In this document: in pieces, positions 1 to 9,328 of the stretch
Position numbering within the stretch: position 1 is the stretch's first letter
How the letters are laid out: every line of letters begins with the position of its first letter
Source: Burkholderia cepacia
GTDB lineage: Bacteria > Pseudomonadota > Gammaproteobacteria > Burkholderiales > Burkholderiaceae
Direction: 5' to 3'
Assembly (NCBI RefSeq): GCF_029962485.1
Contig: NZ_CP073638.1
Span: forward strand, 1,550,001-1,614,000
DNA length: 64,000 nucleotides
Program-made: the position numbers and the translations under genes
The notes under the pieces: generated by a model
What the model was told of the DNA's origin: nothing
Database searches by the model: none
Seen by the model: only the letters and a program-made list of their open reading frames with translations

Positions 1-497
1 TCGACCCGGTCGATCACCGCGCGGAACGCGTCGTGCACGAACGACTGGATTCGCGCGTCGTCCGTCATGTCGAGCGCGAAGCTCATCAGCTTCGTCACGT
101 AACCGCCGAGCGCGTCGGTGTTCCGCGGTTCGCCCAGCCACGCGCCGAGCTTCTGCGCGGGATCGTGCTGGCGAATCTGCGCGGCGAGCGCGTCGGGGCC
201 CAAGAATTTCTCGCGCACGAACACCGCGAGGTTGTCGGCGATCTTGTCCTTGTTCTTCGGAATGATCTCGGTATGACGCGACACGAACGGAATCGGCACG
301 CGGCGGAACAGCGCGACGACCGCGAACCAGTCGGCGAGCGCGCCGACCATCGCGGCTTCGGCCACGGCCTTGACGCCGTCGACCCACGGGCCGCGCGGCA
401 GCAGGATTGTCGTGACGAACACCGCGACGGCGGCCAGCAGCAGCCACAGCGCGCGGCGCTTGCTGCGTTTCAGTTCGAGGGCTTTGTCTGGCGTCAT
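1..497 (-). CDS. DUF445 family inner-membrane protein (C-terminus outside window)
   Basis: The start codon is at 497 and the reading frame runs off the left edge, so only about 165 N-terminal residues are visible. After a short basic N-terminus there is a hydrophobic segment (LWLLLAAVAVFVTTILL, about residues 17-33), then the stretch EAAMVGALADWFAVVALF and the RRVPIPFVSRHTEIIPKNK block. These are hallmarks of the DUF445/YjiN family of membrane proteins of unknown biochemical role. The gene is convergent with nothing visible. The partner andAa lies behind its start on the same strand, about 107 bp away, so the two could be cotranscribed, although no functional link is known. Confidence 0.85.
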   Translation of the reverse strand, partial: MTPDKALELKRSKRRALWLLLAAVAVFVTTILLPRGPWVDGVKAVAEAAMVGALADWFAVVALFRRVPIPFVSRHTEIIPKNKDKIADNLAVFVREKFLGPDALAAQIRQHDPAQKLGAWLGEPRNTDALGGYVTKLMSFALDMTDDARIQSFVHDAFRAVIDRV

Positions 498-604
498 GGA
501 GGTCCGGCGGATCGGCGATGCCGCTAATATCCCCGATTTCGTCGCGGCCGACAAACACGCAGGCGGTGCCGGGATGCACGGCGCACGCGCCGCGCATCCT
601 GCTT

Positions 605-1823
605 TTACATGAACGACTTCAGGTTCACCGCCGGATCGGCCAGCTTCGCCGGATCGGGCACGGCCCCTGCCGCGATCAGACGGCGAGATGCGCCGATGTC
701 ACGGCCCAGGTTCGCCGCGGCCACCGCAACGATCCTGCCGTCGTCGCCCAGCCCGAACACCGTGAACGGCCCGCTCGCCGGATCGCCGCGCACGACGATC
801 GTGCGTTCGCCGCCGAACAGCCCGAGCATCTGCAGGTTGCAGTCGTACTGATCGGACCACAGCCACGGCAGCTCGGCATAGGTTTCGTCCGCGCCGAGCA
901 GGTTCGCGGCCGCGACGGCCGGCTGGTTTTCGGCGACCTGCCACGATTCGATCCGCACGTGACGCCCGAGCAGCGGGTTGAAGTGCATCGTCACCTCGCC
1001 CGTCGCGAAAATCGCGGTGTCGGTCGTGCGGCAGCCCGCGTCGACGCGTATCCCGTTGTCGACGTCGAGCCCGGCCGCCTGTGCCAACTCGACGTTGGGC
1101 ACCACGCCGATGCCGACCACGACGATATCGGCCGGCACATCGCCGCGATCAGTCTCGACGATCGCGCCGCCGCCCGGTGCGCGACGGATCGCGCGCGGCA
1201 GCGTCGCCATCTGGAACACCACACCGCGCCCATCGTGCAGCTGGCGCGCATACGAACCGACGACTTCCGGCAACGCACGCTGCAACAAGCGCGGTGCCGG
1301 ATCGATCACCGTCACGTCGCAGCCGAGCTGGCGCGCGGCAGCCGCCACCTCGAGCCCGATGAAACCACCGCCGAGCACCGCCACGCGGCGTCCCGGCGCA
1401 AGCCGCGCACGCAACGCACGTGCATCGTCGACCGTGCGGACGTAGTGCGGCGTGACGCCTTCGTCGACCGTCCCGCCGAACGTACGTACGCGCGAACCCG
1501 TCGCGAGCACGAGGCGTGCATAGGGTAACGTCGCGCCGTCGTCGAGCTGCACGCGCTGAGCGGCGCGCTCGATCGCATCGACGCGCGTGCCGAGCCGCAA
1601 CTCGATGCGCTGCGCGTCGTACCACGCCGCATCGCGCACGAACGCGCGCTGCTCGCCGCCGTCCGTCAGTAGCGCATCCTTCGACAGCGCGGGCCGGTCA
1701 TACGGCAGCTCGCGCTCCGCGCCGATCATCACGATGCGCGCCGCCGCATCGCGTTCGCGCAGCTTCGGCCGTGCGCCGCGCCGCGTGGCCGGCGCCGACG
1801 ATCACGAACGGATCAGTCGACAT
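605..1823 (-). pseudogene. andAa: Anthranilate dioxygenase ferredoxin reductase, frameshifted near N-terminus
   Basis: This is the FAD/NADH-dependent reductase that feeds electrons to the AndAb ferredoxin. The ATG at 1823 overlaps the andAb stop by 11 bp and encodes MSTDPFVIVGAGHAARRTAE, a proper N-terminal Rossmann FAD motif. At about 1762 the frame is lost. The family sequence then resumes in another frame (LRERDAAARIVMIGAERELPYDRP) and continues without a stop to 605, including the second dinucleotide-binding motif VAVLGGGFIGLEVAAAA and FATGEV near the C-terminus. The span of 1219 bp is two bases short of 407 codons, matching the roughly 406-residue family length. The break sits in a GCGC context where one GC dinucleotide appears to be missing. 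The downstream open part starts only at a GTG at 1732 and would lack the FAD site. This is either a true lesion or a sequence error. Confidence 0.8.
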
Positions 1824-2139
1824 TGACTTCCACCTGCCCGTCGACGATCCGGATCGGATAGGTCCGCACCGGCTCCGTGATCGGCGCGCATTTCGGCGCG
1901 CCGGTGCGGATGTCGATCAGCCCCTGGTGCAGCGGGCATTCGACGCAGCCGTCCTCCACATAGCCTTCGGACAGCCGCGCATGGCCGTGCGTGCAGAGGT
2001 CGTGCATCGCGAACAGTTCGTCGCCGATCCGGAACACGGCGATCGGTTTCTGGCCGGCGACGCGCGCCGCCGGTTCGTCTTCGGAGAATTCGTCGAAAGC
2101 GCCGAGCGGATGCCACTCGGCCAGCGTTGCTTCGGTCAT
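1813..2139 (-). CDS. andAb: Anthranilate dioxygenase Rieske ferredoxin
   Basis: This 108-residue Rieske-type ferredoxin shuttles electrons from the reductase to the terminal oxygenase. The [2Fe-2S] ligands are visible as C49-x-H51 (in CTHGHA) and C68-x2-H71 (in CPLHQG), the normal spacing for oxygenase-associated Rieske ferredoxins. It is the third gene of the oxygenase operon, 17 bp after andAd, and its stop overlaps the start of andAa, which suggests translational coupling. The name rests on gene order identical to the B. cepacia DBO1 andAcAdAbAa cluster. Confidence 0.92.
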   Translation of the reverse strand: MTEATLAEWHPLGAFDEFSEDEPAARVAGQKPIAVFRIGDELFAMHDLCTHGHARLSEGYVEDGCVECPLHQGLIDIRTGAPKCAPITEPVRTYPIRIVDGQVEVNVD

Positions 2140-2156
2140 GTCGGTTCCTTGCTTCG

Positions 2157-2633
2157 TCAGATCGGCGTCGCGAGCAGTGTCTGCACGCGCGACGTGTCGT
2201 AGATCACGCGCTTGGTCTTGTAGCGCAGCCCGTCGGGCGTACGCACGACCGTGTCGTAGTACTTGCCGGCCTGGTACACGTTCGACTCGCCGTTGCTGCG
2301 CGTCTGCACGACGACGTAGTTGCTCTCGGTGTCGATCTCGCCGTCGCGTTCGGCGACGATCGTCAGGCCCGATGTCATGTGCCGGTACGTGTGCTCTTCA
2401 TAGATGTTCGCGTGCCGCAGCGACACCACGCGGTCGCGCAGCATGCGCTGGTTCGTGCAGTGGACGATCCCGACCGGCAGCCCGAGGTCGGCGTTCTCCT
2501 TCGGCACGATTTCGTACGTGCAGTCCTCGGTAAACATCGTCGGCCATGCTTCGAGCCGGTTGTTGTCGAGGTGCCCGATATAGCGGTTCTGGAGCATGTA
2601 AATCTCGAACCACGTCTTCATGTCTTCCGTCAT
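2157..2633 (-). CDS. andAd: Anthranilate 1,2-dioxygenase small (beta) subunit
   Basis: This is a 158-residue beta subunit of an aromatic-ring hydroxylating dioxygenase. It has the SnoaL/NTF2-like fold signature seen in this family: an N-terminal helix around WFEIYMLQNRYIGHLDNN, DCTYEIVPKENAD, and the C-terminal KYYDTVVRTPDGLRYKTKRVIYD block cut here into KTKRVIYD. It packs with AndAc to form the oxygenase and has no metal ligands of its own. I chose the ATG at 2633 (MTEDMKTW), because the only upstream alternative is a TTG at 2651 that overlaps the end of andAc. The gap to andAc is 14 bp. Confidence 0.92.
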   Translation of the reverse strand: MTEDMKTWFEIYMLQNRYIGHLDNNRLEAWPTMFTEDCTYEIVPKENADLGLPVGIVHCTNQRMLRDRVVSLRHANIYEEHTYRHMTSGLTIVAERDGEIDTESNYVVVQTRSNGESNVYQAGKYYDTVVRTPDGLRYKTKRVIYDTSRVQTLLATPI

Positions 2634-2647
2634 TTCGCGCTCCCGCC

Positions 2648-3919
2648 TCAATAGCCCATCAGCTTCTGGTAGCCGACCCAGAACTTGCGGATCAGGCTTT
2701 CAGTGATCACCGTGTCCTGCTGGTCCGGATTGCCGCGCGACATCTCGATCACCGACGTCGCGTCGCCGTCACGCACCGTGCCGCGCTGCACGAGCTCGGT
2801 CGCCTCGGTGTCCTCCATCGAGATATAGCCGGCCGGCCCGACGAGGTTCGCCTGCTTGATGCGCAGCGCGCGCAGCTCGGGCGTGTCGTCCGCGTAACCG
2901 AAGAAATGGAAGATCAGTTCGAAGTTGTCGGGGCCTTTCGGCAGGATCTGGCGTGCGACCAGCGTGTTGTGGATCTGCTGGATCACGAGCTGCGGGAAGA
3001 TCGGCTGGATATGGTTCGTGCAATCCTCGTCGTATTCCGACACGAGATCGAGAATCGATTCGTCCTCCAGATGAAAGCCTTCGTCGAACGAGCGAATGTT
3101 CTGCTGCTTGTACGCGGCCGACGTATCGTCGCCCGTCTTCGTCACCGTGATGATGCTGTGCAGCCCGTGATTCGCATCCGGAATCGAGCGCGCCTTCATC
3201 CCGACGCGGAAGATGTTGAAGGTCGTATGGAACAGGTGCAGCATGCTCGCGTGATACGGGTCCTTCACGTTCTCCATGTACAGCTTCCAGTTCGACTTCG
3301 AATACTGGCGCGTGCAGCCGAGATACTCGATCGGCTTGTGGAAGATCCGGTCGATCCACGGGCGCATCTGCTCGCCGAGATAGTCGGGCAGCGGCATCAC
3401 ATCGTCGCTGAAGGTGGCGAACACGAGCCCGCGATAGCTGTCGACGCGCAGCTTGCGCAGCCCGTGCTGCTTCGGGTCGAAGTCGGCCGGCATCCCGGAC
3501 ATCCCCTTCTGGCCGCGCCGGAACGGCACGCCGAGCAGGTTGCCGGAGTTATCGAAGCTCCACTGGTGATACACGCACGTGTGCGAGCTCGCGTTGCCGC
3601 GCGACTTGCGGCACACCTGCGCGCCGCGGTGCGCGCAACGGTTCACCCACGCGGAAAGTGCGCCATCCTCGGTGCGCGTGACGACCACCGGCGTATCGCC
3701 GACGAACGTGCTCTTGAAGTCGCCGGCGTTCGGGATTTCCGCTTCCAGCGCGACGAAGTTCCACGTCGGGCCGCGGAAGATGCGTTCCTGCTCGCGTTCG
3801 TAGACGGCCTGCGAACTGAACACCTTGTACGGCACGCGCGAGCCGTCGTCGTGCGGAAAGCTCACGGCGGACGCGTCGTCGCGCGGGGCGAACACGACGG
3901 GCGATTCTGTCTGCTCCAT
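2648..3919 (-). CDS. andAc: Anthranilate 1,2-dioxygenase large (alpha) subunit
   Basis: This is the catalytic Rieske oxygenase subunit (423 residues), which deaminates and decarboxylates anthranilate to catechol using O2 and electrons from AndAb. The Rieske cluster ligands are C95-x-H97 (CAHRG) and C115-x2-H118 (CVYHQW). The mononuclear iron site is in NVKDPYHASMLH, with bridging D220 and ligands H223 and H228. I chose the ATG at 3919 because a strong AAGGAG lies 7 bp upstream; the frame stays open to 3964 without better support. It is the first gene of the operon and is transcribed away from andR. Its product, catechol, is the substrate of catA about 4 kb away. Confidence 0.94.
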   Translation of the reverse strand: MEQTESPVVFAPRDDASAVSFPHDDGSRVPYKVFSSQAVYEREQERIFRGPTWNFVALEAEIPNAGDFKSTFVGDTPVVVTRTEDGALSAWVNRCAHRGAQVCRKSRGNASSHTCVYHQWSFDNSGNLLGVPFRRGQKGMSGMPADFDPKQHGLRKLRVDSYRGLVFATFSDDVMPLPDYLGEQMRPWIDRIFHKPIEYLGCTRQYSKSNWKLYMENVKDPYHASMLHLFHTTFNIFRVGMKARSIPDANHGLHSIITVTKTGDDTSAAYKQQNIRSFDEGFHLEDESILDLVSEYDEDCTNHIQPIFPQLVIQQIHNTLVARQILPKGPDNFELIFHFFGYADDTPELRALRIKQANLVGPAGYISMEDTEATELVQRGTVRDGDATSVIEMSRGNPDQQDTVITESLIRKFWVGYQKLMGY

Positions 3920-4132
3920 GTCGGACTCCTTGTGGTTCCGTTTCATTAACAAGATGGAGTCCATTTTTGAAAGGCTAATATTCGCCGTCTATCCGGAAAG
4001 TGCGATTGCGGCGGCGCAATATCCACTTTCGGCGGATTTCTGCGCTAGCATGGCGGCACACACGACCCTGCGCACGATCGCGACCCATTCATCGGATCGA
4101 AGCGCGCGTCGCCCATACAAAGGCTGAGGCCC
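3920..4132. promoter_or_regulatory. andAc-andR divergent control region
   Basis: This 213-bp gap separates the divergent oxygenase operon and its AraC-type regulator. It is more A/T-rich than the flanks around 3940-4030 and should hold both promoters and the activator site. I could not fix a -35/-10 pair or an operator by eye. Confidence 0.5.
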
Positions 4133-5092
4133 ATGTCCCCAACGTCGTTCGAGCCGCTCGCGCTGCGCGCGCACCGGCTGTTCGAATCCCGCGATCTCGA
4201 CGAGACGCGCGAGCGGATCTCGCGCGTGATGCAGCCGCATGCGCTGCTGCCGAACGGTCGCACGCATGGTGCGTCGCACATGGATTTCGTCAGGCTCGGC
4301 GGGCTCGGGATCGGCACGATCGCATTCGGCGACGCGATGCGCGTGCAGGTCGACGCGGTCGATGGCTACTACCTGCTGATGTTCTGCCTGTCCGGCCAGG
4401 CAGAGGTGCGCGCGATGGGGCGGCAGCTCGGCGTCGACGGCCAGACCGGCGTGCTGTGCGCGCCCGGGGAGCCCTTCGATGCAGTGCTGTCCGCCGATTG
4501 CGAGCAGTTCGTGCTGCGCATCGACGCAGCCACGGTCGGCTCGCTCACGGGCGACCCGCGCGCGACGCTCGATCCCGTGCTGCACGTCAGCGACGCCGCA
4601 CTCGCCGCGTGGCGCCAGCAACTGATGCTCGTTGCGCGCTCGCCCGAACTGCTCGAACGCGCGAACGCGAACCCGCGCGTCGCGTCGCAGCTCGAGCACC
4701 TGCTGATCGACCTGCTGATCGAGGGCCACCCGCCGTCGGTACTGCACGCGTCACGCCGCGATCCGGCACCGGGCTTCGTGCGACGCGCGCAGGAGTTCGT
4801 GAACGCGCACTACGCTCAGCCGCTGCAGCTCGCCGATATCGTCCAGGCCGCCAACGTGCCGGAGCGGACGCTGCGCGACGCGTTCCTGCAGTTCCGCGGA
4901 ATGAGCCCGATGCAATACCTGCGCGCGACGCGGCTCGACCATGCGCGCGAACTGCTGCGCGGCGCGATGTCCGACCGGCGGATCGCCGATGTCGCGCTCG
5001 ATTGCGGGTTTACCCACCTCGGGCGATTCGCGATCGCGTATCGGGAAAAGTTCGGCGAGTCTCCATCGGAAACGCTCGACGCGAAGCGATAG
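4133..5092 (+). CDS. andR: AraC/XylS-family activator of anthranilate dioxygenase
   Basis: This 319-residue regulator has an AraC_binding_2-type N-terminal half (about 20-210, including the cupin-like [15 protein letters not shown] strand). The C-terminal double helix-turn-helix (about 218-315) contains [22 protein letters not shown] and the second recognition element [20 protein letters not shown]. Its divergent position next to andAc is the arrangement in which AndR activates the oxygenase operon in response to anthranilate in B. cepacia. The gene name is transferred from that arrangement; the inducer has not been checked here. Confidence 0.88.
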   Translation: MSPTSFEPLALRAHRLFESRDLDETRERISRVMQPHALLPNGRTHGASHMDFVRLGGLGIGTIAFGDAMRVQVDAVDGYYLLMFCLSGQAEVRAMGRQLGVDGQTGVLCAPGEPFDAVLSADCEQFVLRIDAATVGSLTGDPRATLDPVLHVSDAALAAWRQQLMLVARSPELLERANANPRVASQLEHLLIDLLIEGHPPSVLHASRRDPAPGFVRRAQEFVNAHYAQPLQLADIVQAANVPERTLRDAFLQFRGMSPMQYLRATRLDHARELLRGAMSDRRIADVALDCGFTHLGRFAIAYREKFGESPSETLDAKR

Positions 5093-5238
5093 CGATGCAT
5101 TCGCTGGCGCGGCCCGCAACCTGTACGACCGGCGCGCGGCTTGCATCGCCGTGCATGACATTGCGACACCTCGTCCGCATTGACTGGCGCCCACCGAAAC
5201 AGACCGTTAGTTGCGATATTTGAGAGCGGCGACGCCCA

Positions 5239-6129
5239 TCAGGCCGATGCCCCGATCATATCCCGCGCAATCGCGCAGAACGCGGCAGTCGCCGCGCTTT
5301 CACCGTGCAGCCGCCGGCTCATGATGATCGGCGAAGTCGCGGCCGGCTCCGGCAACCGCCGGTAGACCACGCCTTTTACGCGCACGCCCTCCACGCTCTC
5401 CGGCACCAGCGACACACCGACCTGCGCGGCCACGAGCCCGAGCGCCGTCTGCAGTTCGCGCACTTCGTGCACGGCCGCCGGCACCAGCGCGCCGTCGCGC
5501 AACGCGGACAGCTGCTGGTCGGCGAAGCTCGGCCGCGGCGTGCTCGGATAGACGATCAGCGTCTCGTTCGCGATATCCGCGAGCGTCAGAAGCCGTGCCG
5601 GATCGGCGAGCGGATGCCCGACCGGCAGCGCCGCGATCAGCTTTTCCTCGATCAGCGCCTCGCGCACGAGTTGGTCGTCGTCGAAGCGCAGCCGGCCGAA
5701 GCCCACGTCGATCCGCCCGCCCTTCAGCGCGCCGAGCTGCTCCAGCGTGAACATTTCGATCAGCGACAGTTCCACTTCCGGCTGCGCCTCGCGAAACGCG
5801 CGGATCACGTCCGGCAGCGCGCCGTACAGCGTCGACGGCACGAAGCCGATCACGATCCGCTCCGACAGCTGCGCGAGCCGCCGCGTCAGCGGACCGAGCT
5901 CGTCGGCCTGGTCGACGAGGCGCTTCGCCTGCGCGTAGAACACCCGCCCCGCATCCGTCAGTTTCAGCGGCCGCGCACCGCGCTCGAACAGCGGCAGCCC
6001 GATCTCGTCCTCGATCGCCTGGAGCTGGCGGCTCAGCGGCGGCTGCGTCATGTGCAAGCGCTCCGCCGCCCGCGTGATGTTCATTTCCTCGGCGACGGCG
6101 ATGAAGTAGCGGAGCTGACGCAATTCCAT
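5239..6129 (-). CDS. catR: LysR-type regulator of catechol degradation (CatR/BenM type)
   Basis: This 296-residue LysR-type activator starts at the ATG at 6129 (MELRQLRYFIAVAEEMN). The N-terminal winged helix (residues 1-60, ITRAAERLHMTQPPLSRQL) matches the CatR/BenM/CatM group closely, and the effector domain follows (about 90-290). CatR proteins bind cis,cis-muconate and activate the divergent catB operon. It is divergent from catB with a 91-bp gap. A palindromic LysR box lies 4 bp before its own start codon, which fits autorepression. Confidence 0.88.
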   Translation of the reverse strand: MELRQLRYFIAVAEEMNITRAAERLHMTQPPLSRQLQAIEDEIGLPLFERGARPLKLTDAGRVFYAQAKRLVDQADELGPLTRRLAQLSERIVIGFVPSTLYGALPDVIRAFREAQPEVELSLIEMFTLEQLGALKGGRIDVGFGRLRFDDDQLVREALIEEKLIAALPVGHPLADPARLLTLADIANETLIVYPSTPRPSFADQQLSALRDGALVPAAVHEVRELQTALGLVAAQVGVSLVPESVEGVRVKGVVYRRLPEPAATSPIIMSRRLHGESAATAAFCAIARDMIGASA

Positions 6130-6132
6130 TTC

Positions 6133-6147
6133 ATGCCTCAAAGGTAT
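6133..6147. promoter_or_regulatory. Candidate CatR recognition site
   Basis: The sequence ATGCCTCAAAGGTAT is a near-perfect dyad (ATGCC-N5-GGTAT) of the T-N11-A LysR-box type (T6134, A6146). It lies 4 bp upstream of the catR start and 74 bp before catB, as expected for a recognition site that serves both genes. Confidence 0.5.
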
Positions 6148-6220
6148 GGAAGTAGTCGGAAAGAGTGTTGGACGACGCGGGGCGGGAATTCCTACCATGT
6201 GCACCAACAGGAGGAATCGC

Positions 6221-7354
6221 ATGATAGCAACTGCCGCCACCATCGAACGCATCGAGACGCTGCTCGTCGACGTGCCGACGATCAGGCCCCACAAACTGTC
6301 GGTCGCGACGATGAATTGCCAGACCCTCGTACTGGTCCGTGTTCGATGCACGGACGGTATCGAAGGCGTCGGCGAGGCGACGACCATCGGCGGCCTCGCG
6401 TACGGCGAGGAAAGCCCCGAAAGCATCAAGGTCAACATCGACACTTACTTCGCGCCGCTGCTGCAGGGCATGGACGCGACGCGTCCGGGCGCCGCGATGG
6501 CGCGCGCACGCAAGCTGTTCCAGGGCAACCGTTTCGCGAAGTGCGCGATCGAGACCGCGCTGTTCGACGCGCAGGCGCAACGTCTCGGCGTACCGCTGTC
6601 CGAGCTGTTCGGCGGCCGCCGGACCGATGCGGTGGACGTCGCCTGGACGCTCGCGAGCGGCGATACGCAGCGCGACATCGCGGAAGCCGAAGCGATGCTC
6701 GACGCGCGCCGCCACCGTGCGTTCAAGCTGAAGATCGGCTCGAACGCGGTCGCGAACGACGTCGCGCACGTCGTCGCGATCAAGCGCGCGCTAGGCGAGC
6801 GCGGCGATGTGCGGGTCGACGTGAACCAGGCATGGAGCGAAACCGACGCAATCTGGGCCGGCGCGCGGCTCGCCGAAGCCGGCGTGAGCCTCGTTGAGCA
6901 GCCGATCGCCGCGACCAACCGCGCGGGGCTGAAACGCCTCACGCAACTCGCGCAGGTGCCCATCATGGCCGACGAGGCGCTGCACGGCCCCGTCGATGCG
7001 TTCGCGCTCGCGCAGGATCGCGCGGCCGACGTGTTCGCGGTGAAGATCGCGCAATCGGGCGGCCTGCAGGGCGCGGCGAGCGTTGCGTCGATCGCGGCGG
7101 CGGCCGGCATCGAACTGTACGGCGGCACCATGCTCGAGGGCGCGGCCGGCACGATGGCGTCCGCGCAACTGTTCAGCACGTTCGACTCGCTGAAATGGGG
7201 CACCGAGCTGTTCGGCCCGCTGCTGCTCACCGAGGAAATCCTCGTCGAGCCGCTGCGCTACCAGGATTTCAAGCTGCACCTGCCGGCGACGCCCGGCCTC
7301 GGCATCACCTTCGACTGGGCCCGCATCGAACGGATGCAACGCGGCGCCCGTTGA
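6221..7354 (+). CDS. catB: Muconate cycloisomerase
   Basis: This 377-residue enolase-superfamily enzyme lactonises cis,cis-muconate to muconolactone. Catalytic residues are in place: K169-x-K171 (FKLKIG), metal ligands D200 (VDVNQAW), E226 (VEQP) and D251 (MADE), and K275 (VKIAQSGG). The ATG at 6221 has GGAGGAA-like sequence 6-10 bp upstream. Earlier in-frame starts at 6146 and 6197 lack one and would invade the catR operator region. It is the first gene of catB-catA-catC. Confidence 0.93.
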   Translation: MIATAATIERIETLLVDVPTIRPHKLSVATMNCQTLVLVRVRCTDGIEGVGEATTIGGLAYGEESPESIKVNIDTYFAPLLQGMDATRPGAAMARARKLFQGNRFAKCAIETALFDAQAQRLGVPLSELFGGRRTDAVDVAWTLASGDTQRDIAEAEAMLDARRHRAFKLKIGSNAVANDVAHVVAIKRALGERGDVRVDVNQAWSETDAIWAGARLAEAGVSLVEQPIAATNRAGLKRLTQLAQVPIMADEALHGPVDAFALAQDRAADVFAVKIAQSGGLQGAASVASIAAAAGIELYGGTMLEGAAGTMASAQLFSTFDSLKWGTELFGPLLLTEEILVEPLRYQDFKLHLPATPGLGITFDWARIERMQRGAR

Positions 7355-7385
7355 CCCCACACGACAACCGAAACCGGAGACACAG

Positions 7386-8288
7386 ATGAACAAGCAAGCC
7401 ATCGACGCACTGCTGAAGACCTTCGACGACGCCGCCGAGAAGCCGGGCAATCCGCGCGTGCGCGCGATCGTCAACCGGATCGTGAAGGACATCTGCTACA
7501 CGATCGAGGATTTCGACGTGCAGCCGAGCGAGTTCTGGACGGCACTGAACTACCTGAACGAAGCCGGCCGCGAATTCGGGCTGATCGCCGCGGGTCTCGG
7601 GCTCGAGCGCTTCCTCGACGTGCGGATGGACGAAGCCGAGGAACAGGCCGGCATCCAGGGCGGCACGCCGCGCACGATCGAAGGCCCGCTGTATGTCGCC
7701 GGTGCGCCGGAATCGGTCGGCCATGCGCGTCTCGACGACGGCACCGACCCGGGCCAGACGCTGATCATGCGCGGCCAGGTGCTCGGCCACGACGGCGCGC
7801 CGCTCGCGAACGCGCTGGTCGAGGTGTGGCACGCGAACCATCTGGGCAACTATTCGTACTTCGACCAGTCGCAGCCCGCGTTCAACCTGCGCCGCTCGAT
7901 CCGCACCGATGCCGACGGCCGCTACAGCTTCCGCAGCGTGCTGCCGGTGGGCTACAGCGTGCCGCCGGGCAGCAAGACCGAGCAACTGCTCGACCAGCTC
8001 GGCCGCCACGGCCATCGTCCGGCGCACATTCACTTCTTCGTTTCGGCCGACGGTTATCGTAAGCTGACGACGCAGATCAACATCGACGGCGATCCGCATC
8101 TGTGGGACGACTTCGCGTTCGCGACACGCGACGGGCTGATCCCGCCGGTCAAGCAGGCGGAAGGCGCGGAAGGCAAGCCGTACGGCGTCGACGGGCAGTT
8201 CGCGCTGATCGACTTCGACTTCTCGCTGCTCAAGGAAAAGCAGGACGTACCGGGCAGCGAAGTCGAGCGGGCACGCGCACAGGCCTGA
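7386..8288 (+). CDS. catA: Catechol 1,2-dioxygenase
   Basis: This 300-residue intradiol dioxygenase cleaves catechol to cis,cis-muconate. The non-haem Fe(III) ligands are recognisable as Tyr156 (in LGNYSYF), Tyr190 (LPVGYSVPP), His214 and His216 (RPAHIHFF). The N-terminal helical dimerisation domain (about 1-100) is typical of catechol rather than protocatechuate dioxygenases. It starts 31 bp after catB with GGAGA upstream. The substrate comes directly from the neighbouring anthranilate dioxygenase. Confidence 0.94.
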   Translation: MNKQAIDALLKTFDDAAEKPGNPRVRAIVNRIVKDICYTIEDFDVQPSEFWTALNYLNEAGREFGLIAAGLGLERFLDVRMDEAEEQAGIQGGTPRTIEGPLYVAGAPESVGHARLDDGTDPGQTLIMRGQVLGHDGAPLANALVEVWHANHLGNYSYFDQSQPAFNLRRSIRTDADGRYSFRSVLPVGYSVPPGSKTEQLLDQLGRHGHRPAHIHFFVSADGYRKLTTQINIDGDPHLWDDFAFATRDGLIPPVKQAEGAEGKPYGVDGQFALIDFDFSLLKEKQDVPGSEVERARAQA

Positions 8289-8331
8289 GCGCCCTTCCCG
8301 TTCGACGTATCGACAACTCAAGGAGTGCAGG

Positions 8332-8622
8332 ATGCTGTTTCATGTGGAAATGACCGTTCGCCTGCCGGCGGACATGGATCCGGTCAAGGCGGCAACGCTG
8401 AAGGCGGAAGAAAAGGCGATGTGCCAGCGACTGATGAACGAAGGCGTCTGGCGTCATCTGTGGCGGATCGCCGGGCAGTATGCGAACGTCAGCATCTTCG
8501 ACGTCGAAAGCGTGCAGCAACTGCATGACCTGCTGAGCCAGTTGCCGCTGTTTCCGTACATGGAGATGGAAGTGCGGGCGCTGTGCCGGCATCCGTCGTC
8601 GATCCGGGACGACGACCGGTAA
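8332..8622 (+). CDS. catC: Muconolactone delta-isomerase
   Basis: This 96-residue single-domain protein isomerises muconolactone to beta-ketoadipate enol-lactone. The N-terminus MLFHVEMTVRLPADMD and the segment VWRHLWRIAGQYANVSIFDV are characteristic, and the length is that of the family. An AAGGAG lies 6 bp before the ATG. It closes the catBAC operon; the enol-lactone hydrolase and later steps are not in this window. Confidence 0.94.
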   Translation: MLFHVEMTVRLPADMDPVKAATLKAEEKAMCQRLMNEGVWRHLWRIAGQYANVSIFDVESVQQLHDLLSQLPLFPYMEMEVRALCRHPSSIRDDDR

Positions 8623-8635
8623 GCGGCCGGGCAAT

Positions 8636-8674
8636 CGCGATGCGTCGGCGCCACTTCGACGGCGACGCATCGCG
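8636..8674 (+). terminator. Stem-loop after catC
   Basis: There is a perfect 12-bp inverted repeat (CGCGATGCGTCG and CGACGCATCGCG) with a 15-nt loop, starting 14 bp after the catC stop. There is no T-run, so it may be an atypical terminator or an mRNA 3' stabiliser. Confidence 0.5.
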
Positions 8675-9328
8675 GCATTCCGATACGGTCATGCCGGATT
8701 TTCGCGGTGCAAGCCGCCAAGCGGCCCTAACCACGAACGGACTTCCAGGTTTTGTCTTCCGCGGATCTGCGTGAATCGGGTGCGCCGTCGCCCGCGCCCG
8801 TACGAGTGCGCATTCCCCCGGACTCCATCCGGGCTTGACGGCGCGCGGCACCGGCGCATTTTCAGGTCCGCACGCGACGCGTGGCTCCCACCGTCCGCCG
8901 CGCTGCGCCCGCGAGCAGACGCACGCTGAAATCCAGCCATTCCACGGCCCGATCCCTCGCCGCCCCGGCGAGCGCGCATCCGGATGCCATGTGGACCAGG
9001 CGCCCCCCCTCCCATCATCGACGCGCACCCGCGCCTTCCCCGCCGGCGAAGAACAATTAGCGGCAAATTCAGGACTATTCAGGCGCATCGTGGCAACTTC
9101 TCTCGTGTCGTGCCGGCACGGAAATCCGCCGCATGTTGCCCGCCCCCCCGCAGCGCGAACGCCACGAACCTGACGGCGCGCGGTCTTCGCACCCGCTCGT
9201 TCCGTCCTCGATCGCGCGCGCAATCGAGAGTCCGGTCGAATGCGTCGTCGCGCCGCGCACGGATAACCCTCTGCAAAACCAAGCACCGCCCGGAATCGCG
9301 TACCCGAGGACGCCATCATTCGTTTGCC
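8675..9328. other. Non-coding gap between catC and the histidine kinase
   Basis: About 650 bp contains no open frame with coding character. The open frames here have arginine- and proline-rich compositions typical of unselected GC-rich DNA. The promoter for the downstream kinase should lie here. I see no tRNA or obvious RNA fold apart from the catC stem-loop. Confidence 0.5.

Noticed and set aside
8984..9328. N-terminal extension of the orphan kinase
   Set aside because: The extra 115 codons are Arg/Pro/Ser-rich and unlike the family; a start at 9329 or 9359 is more credible.
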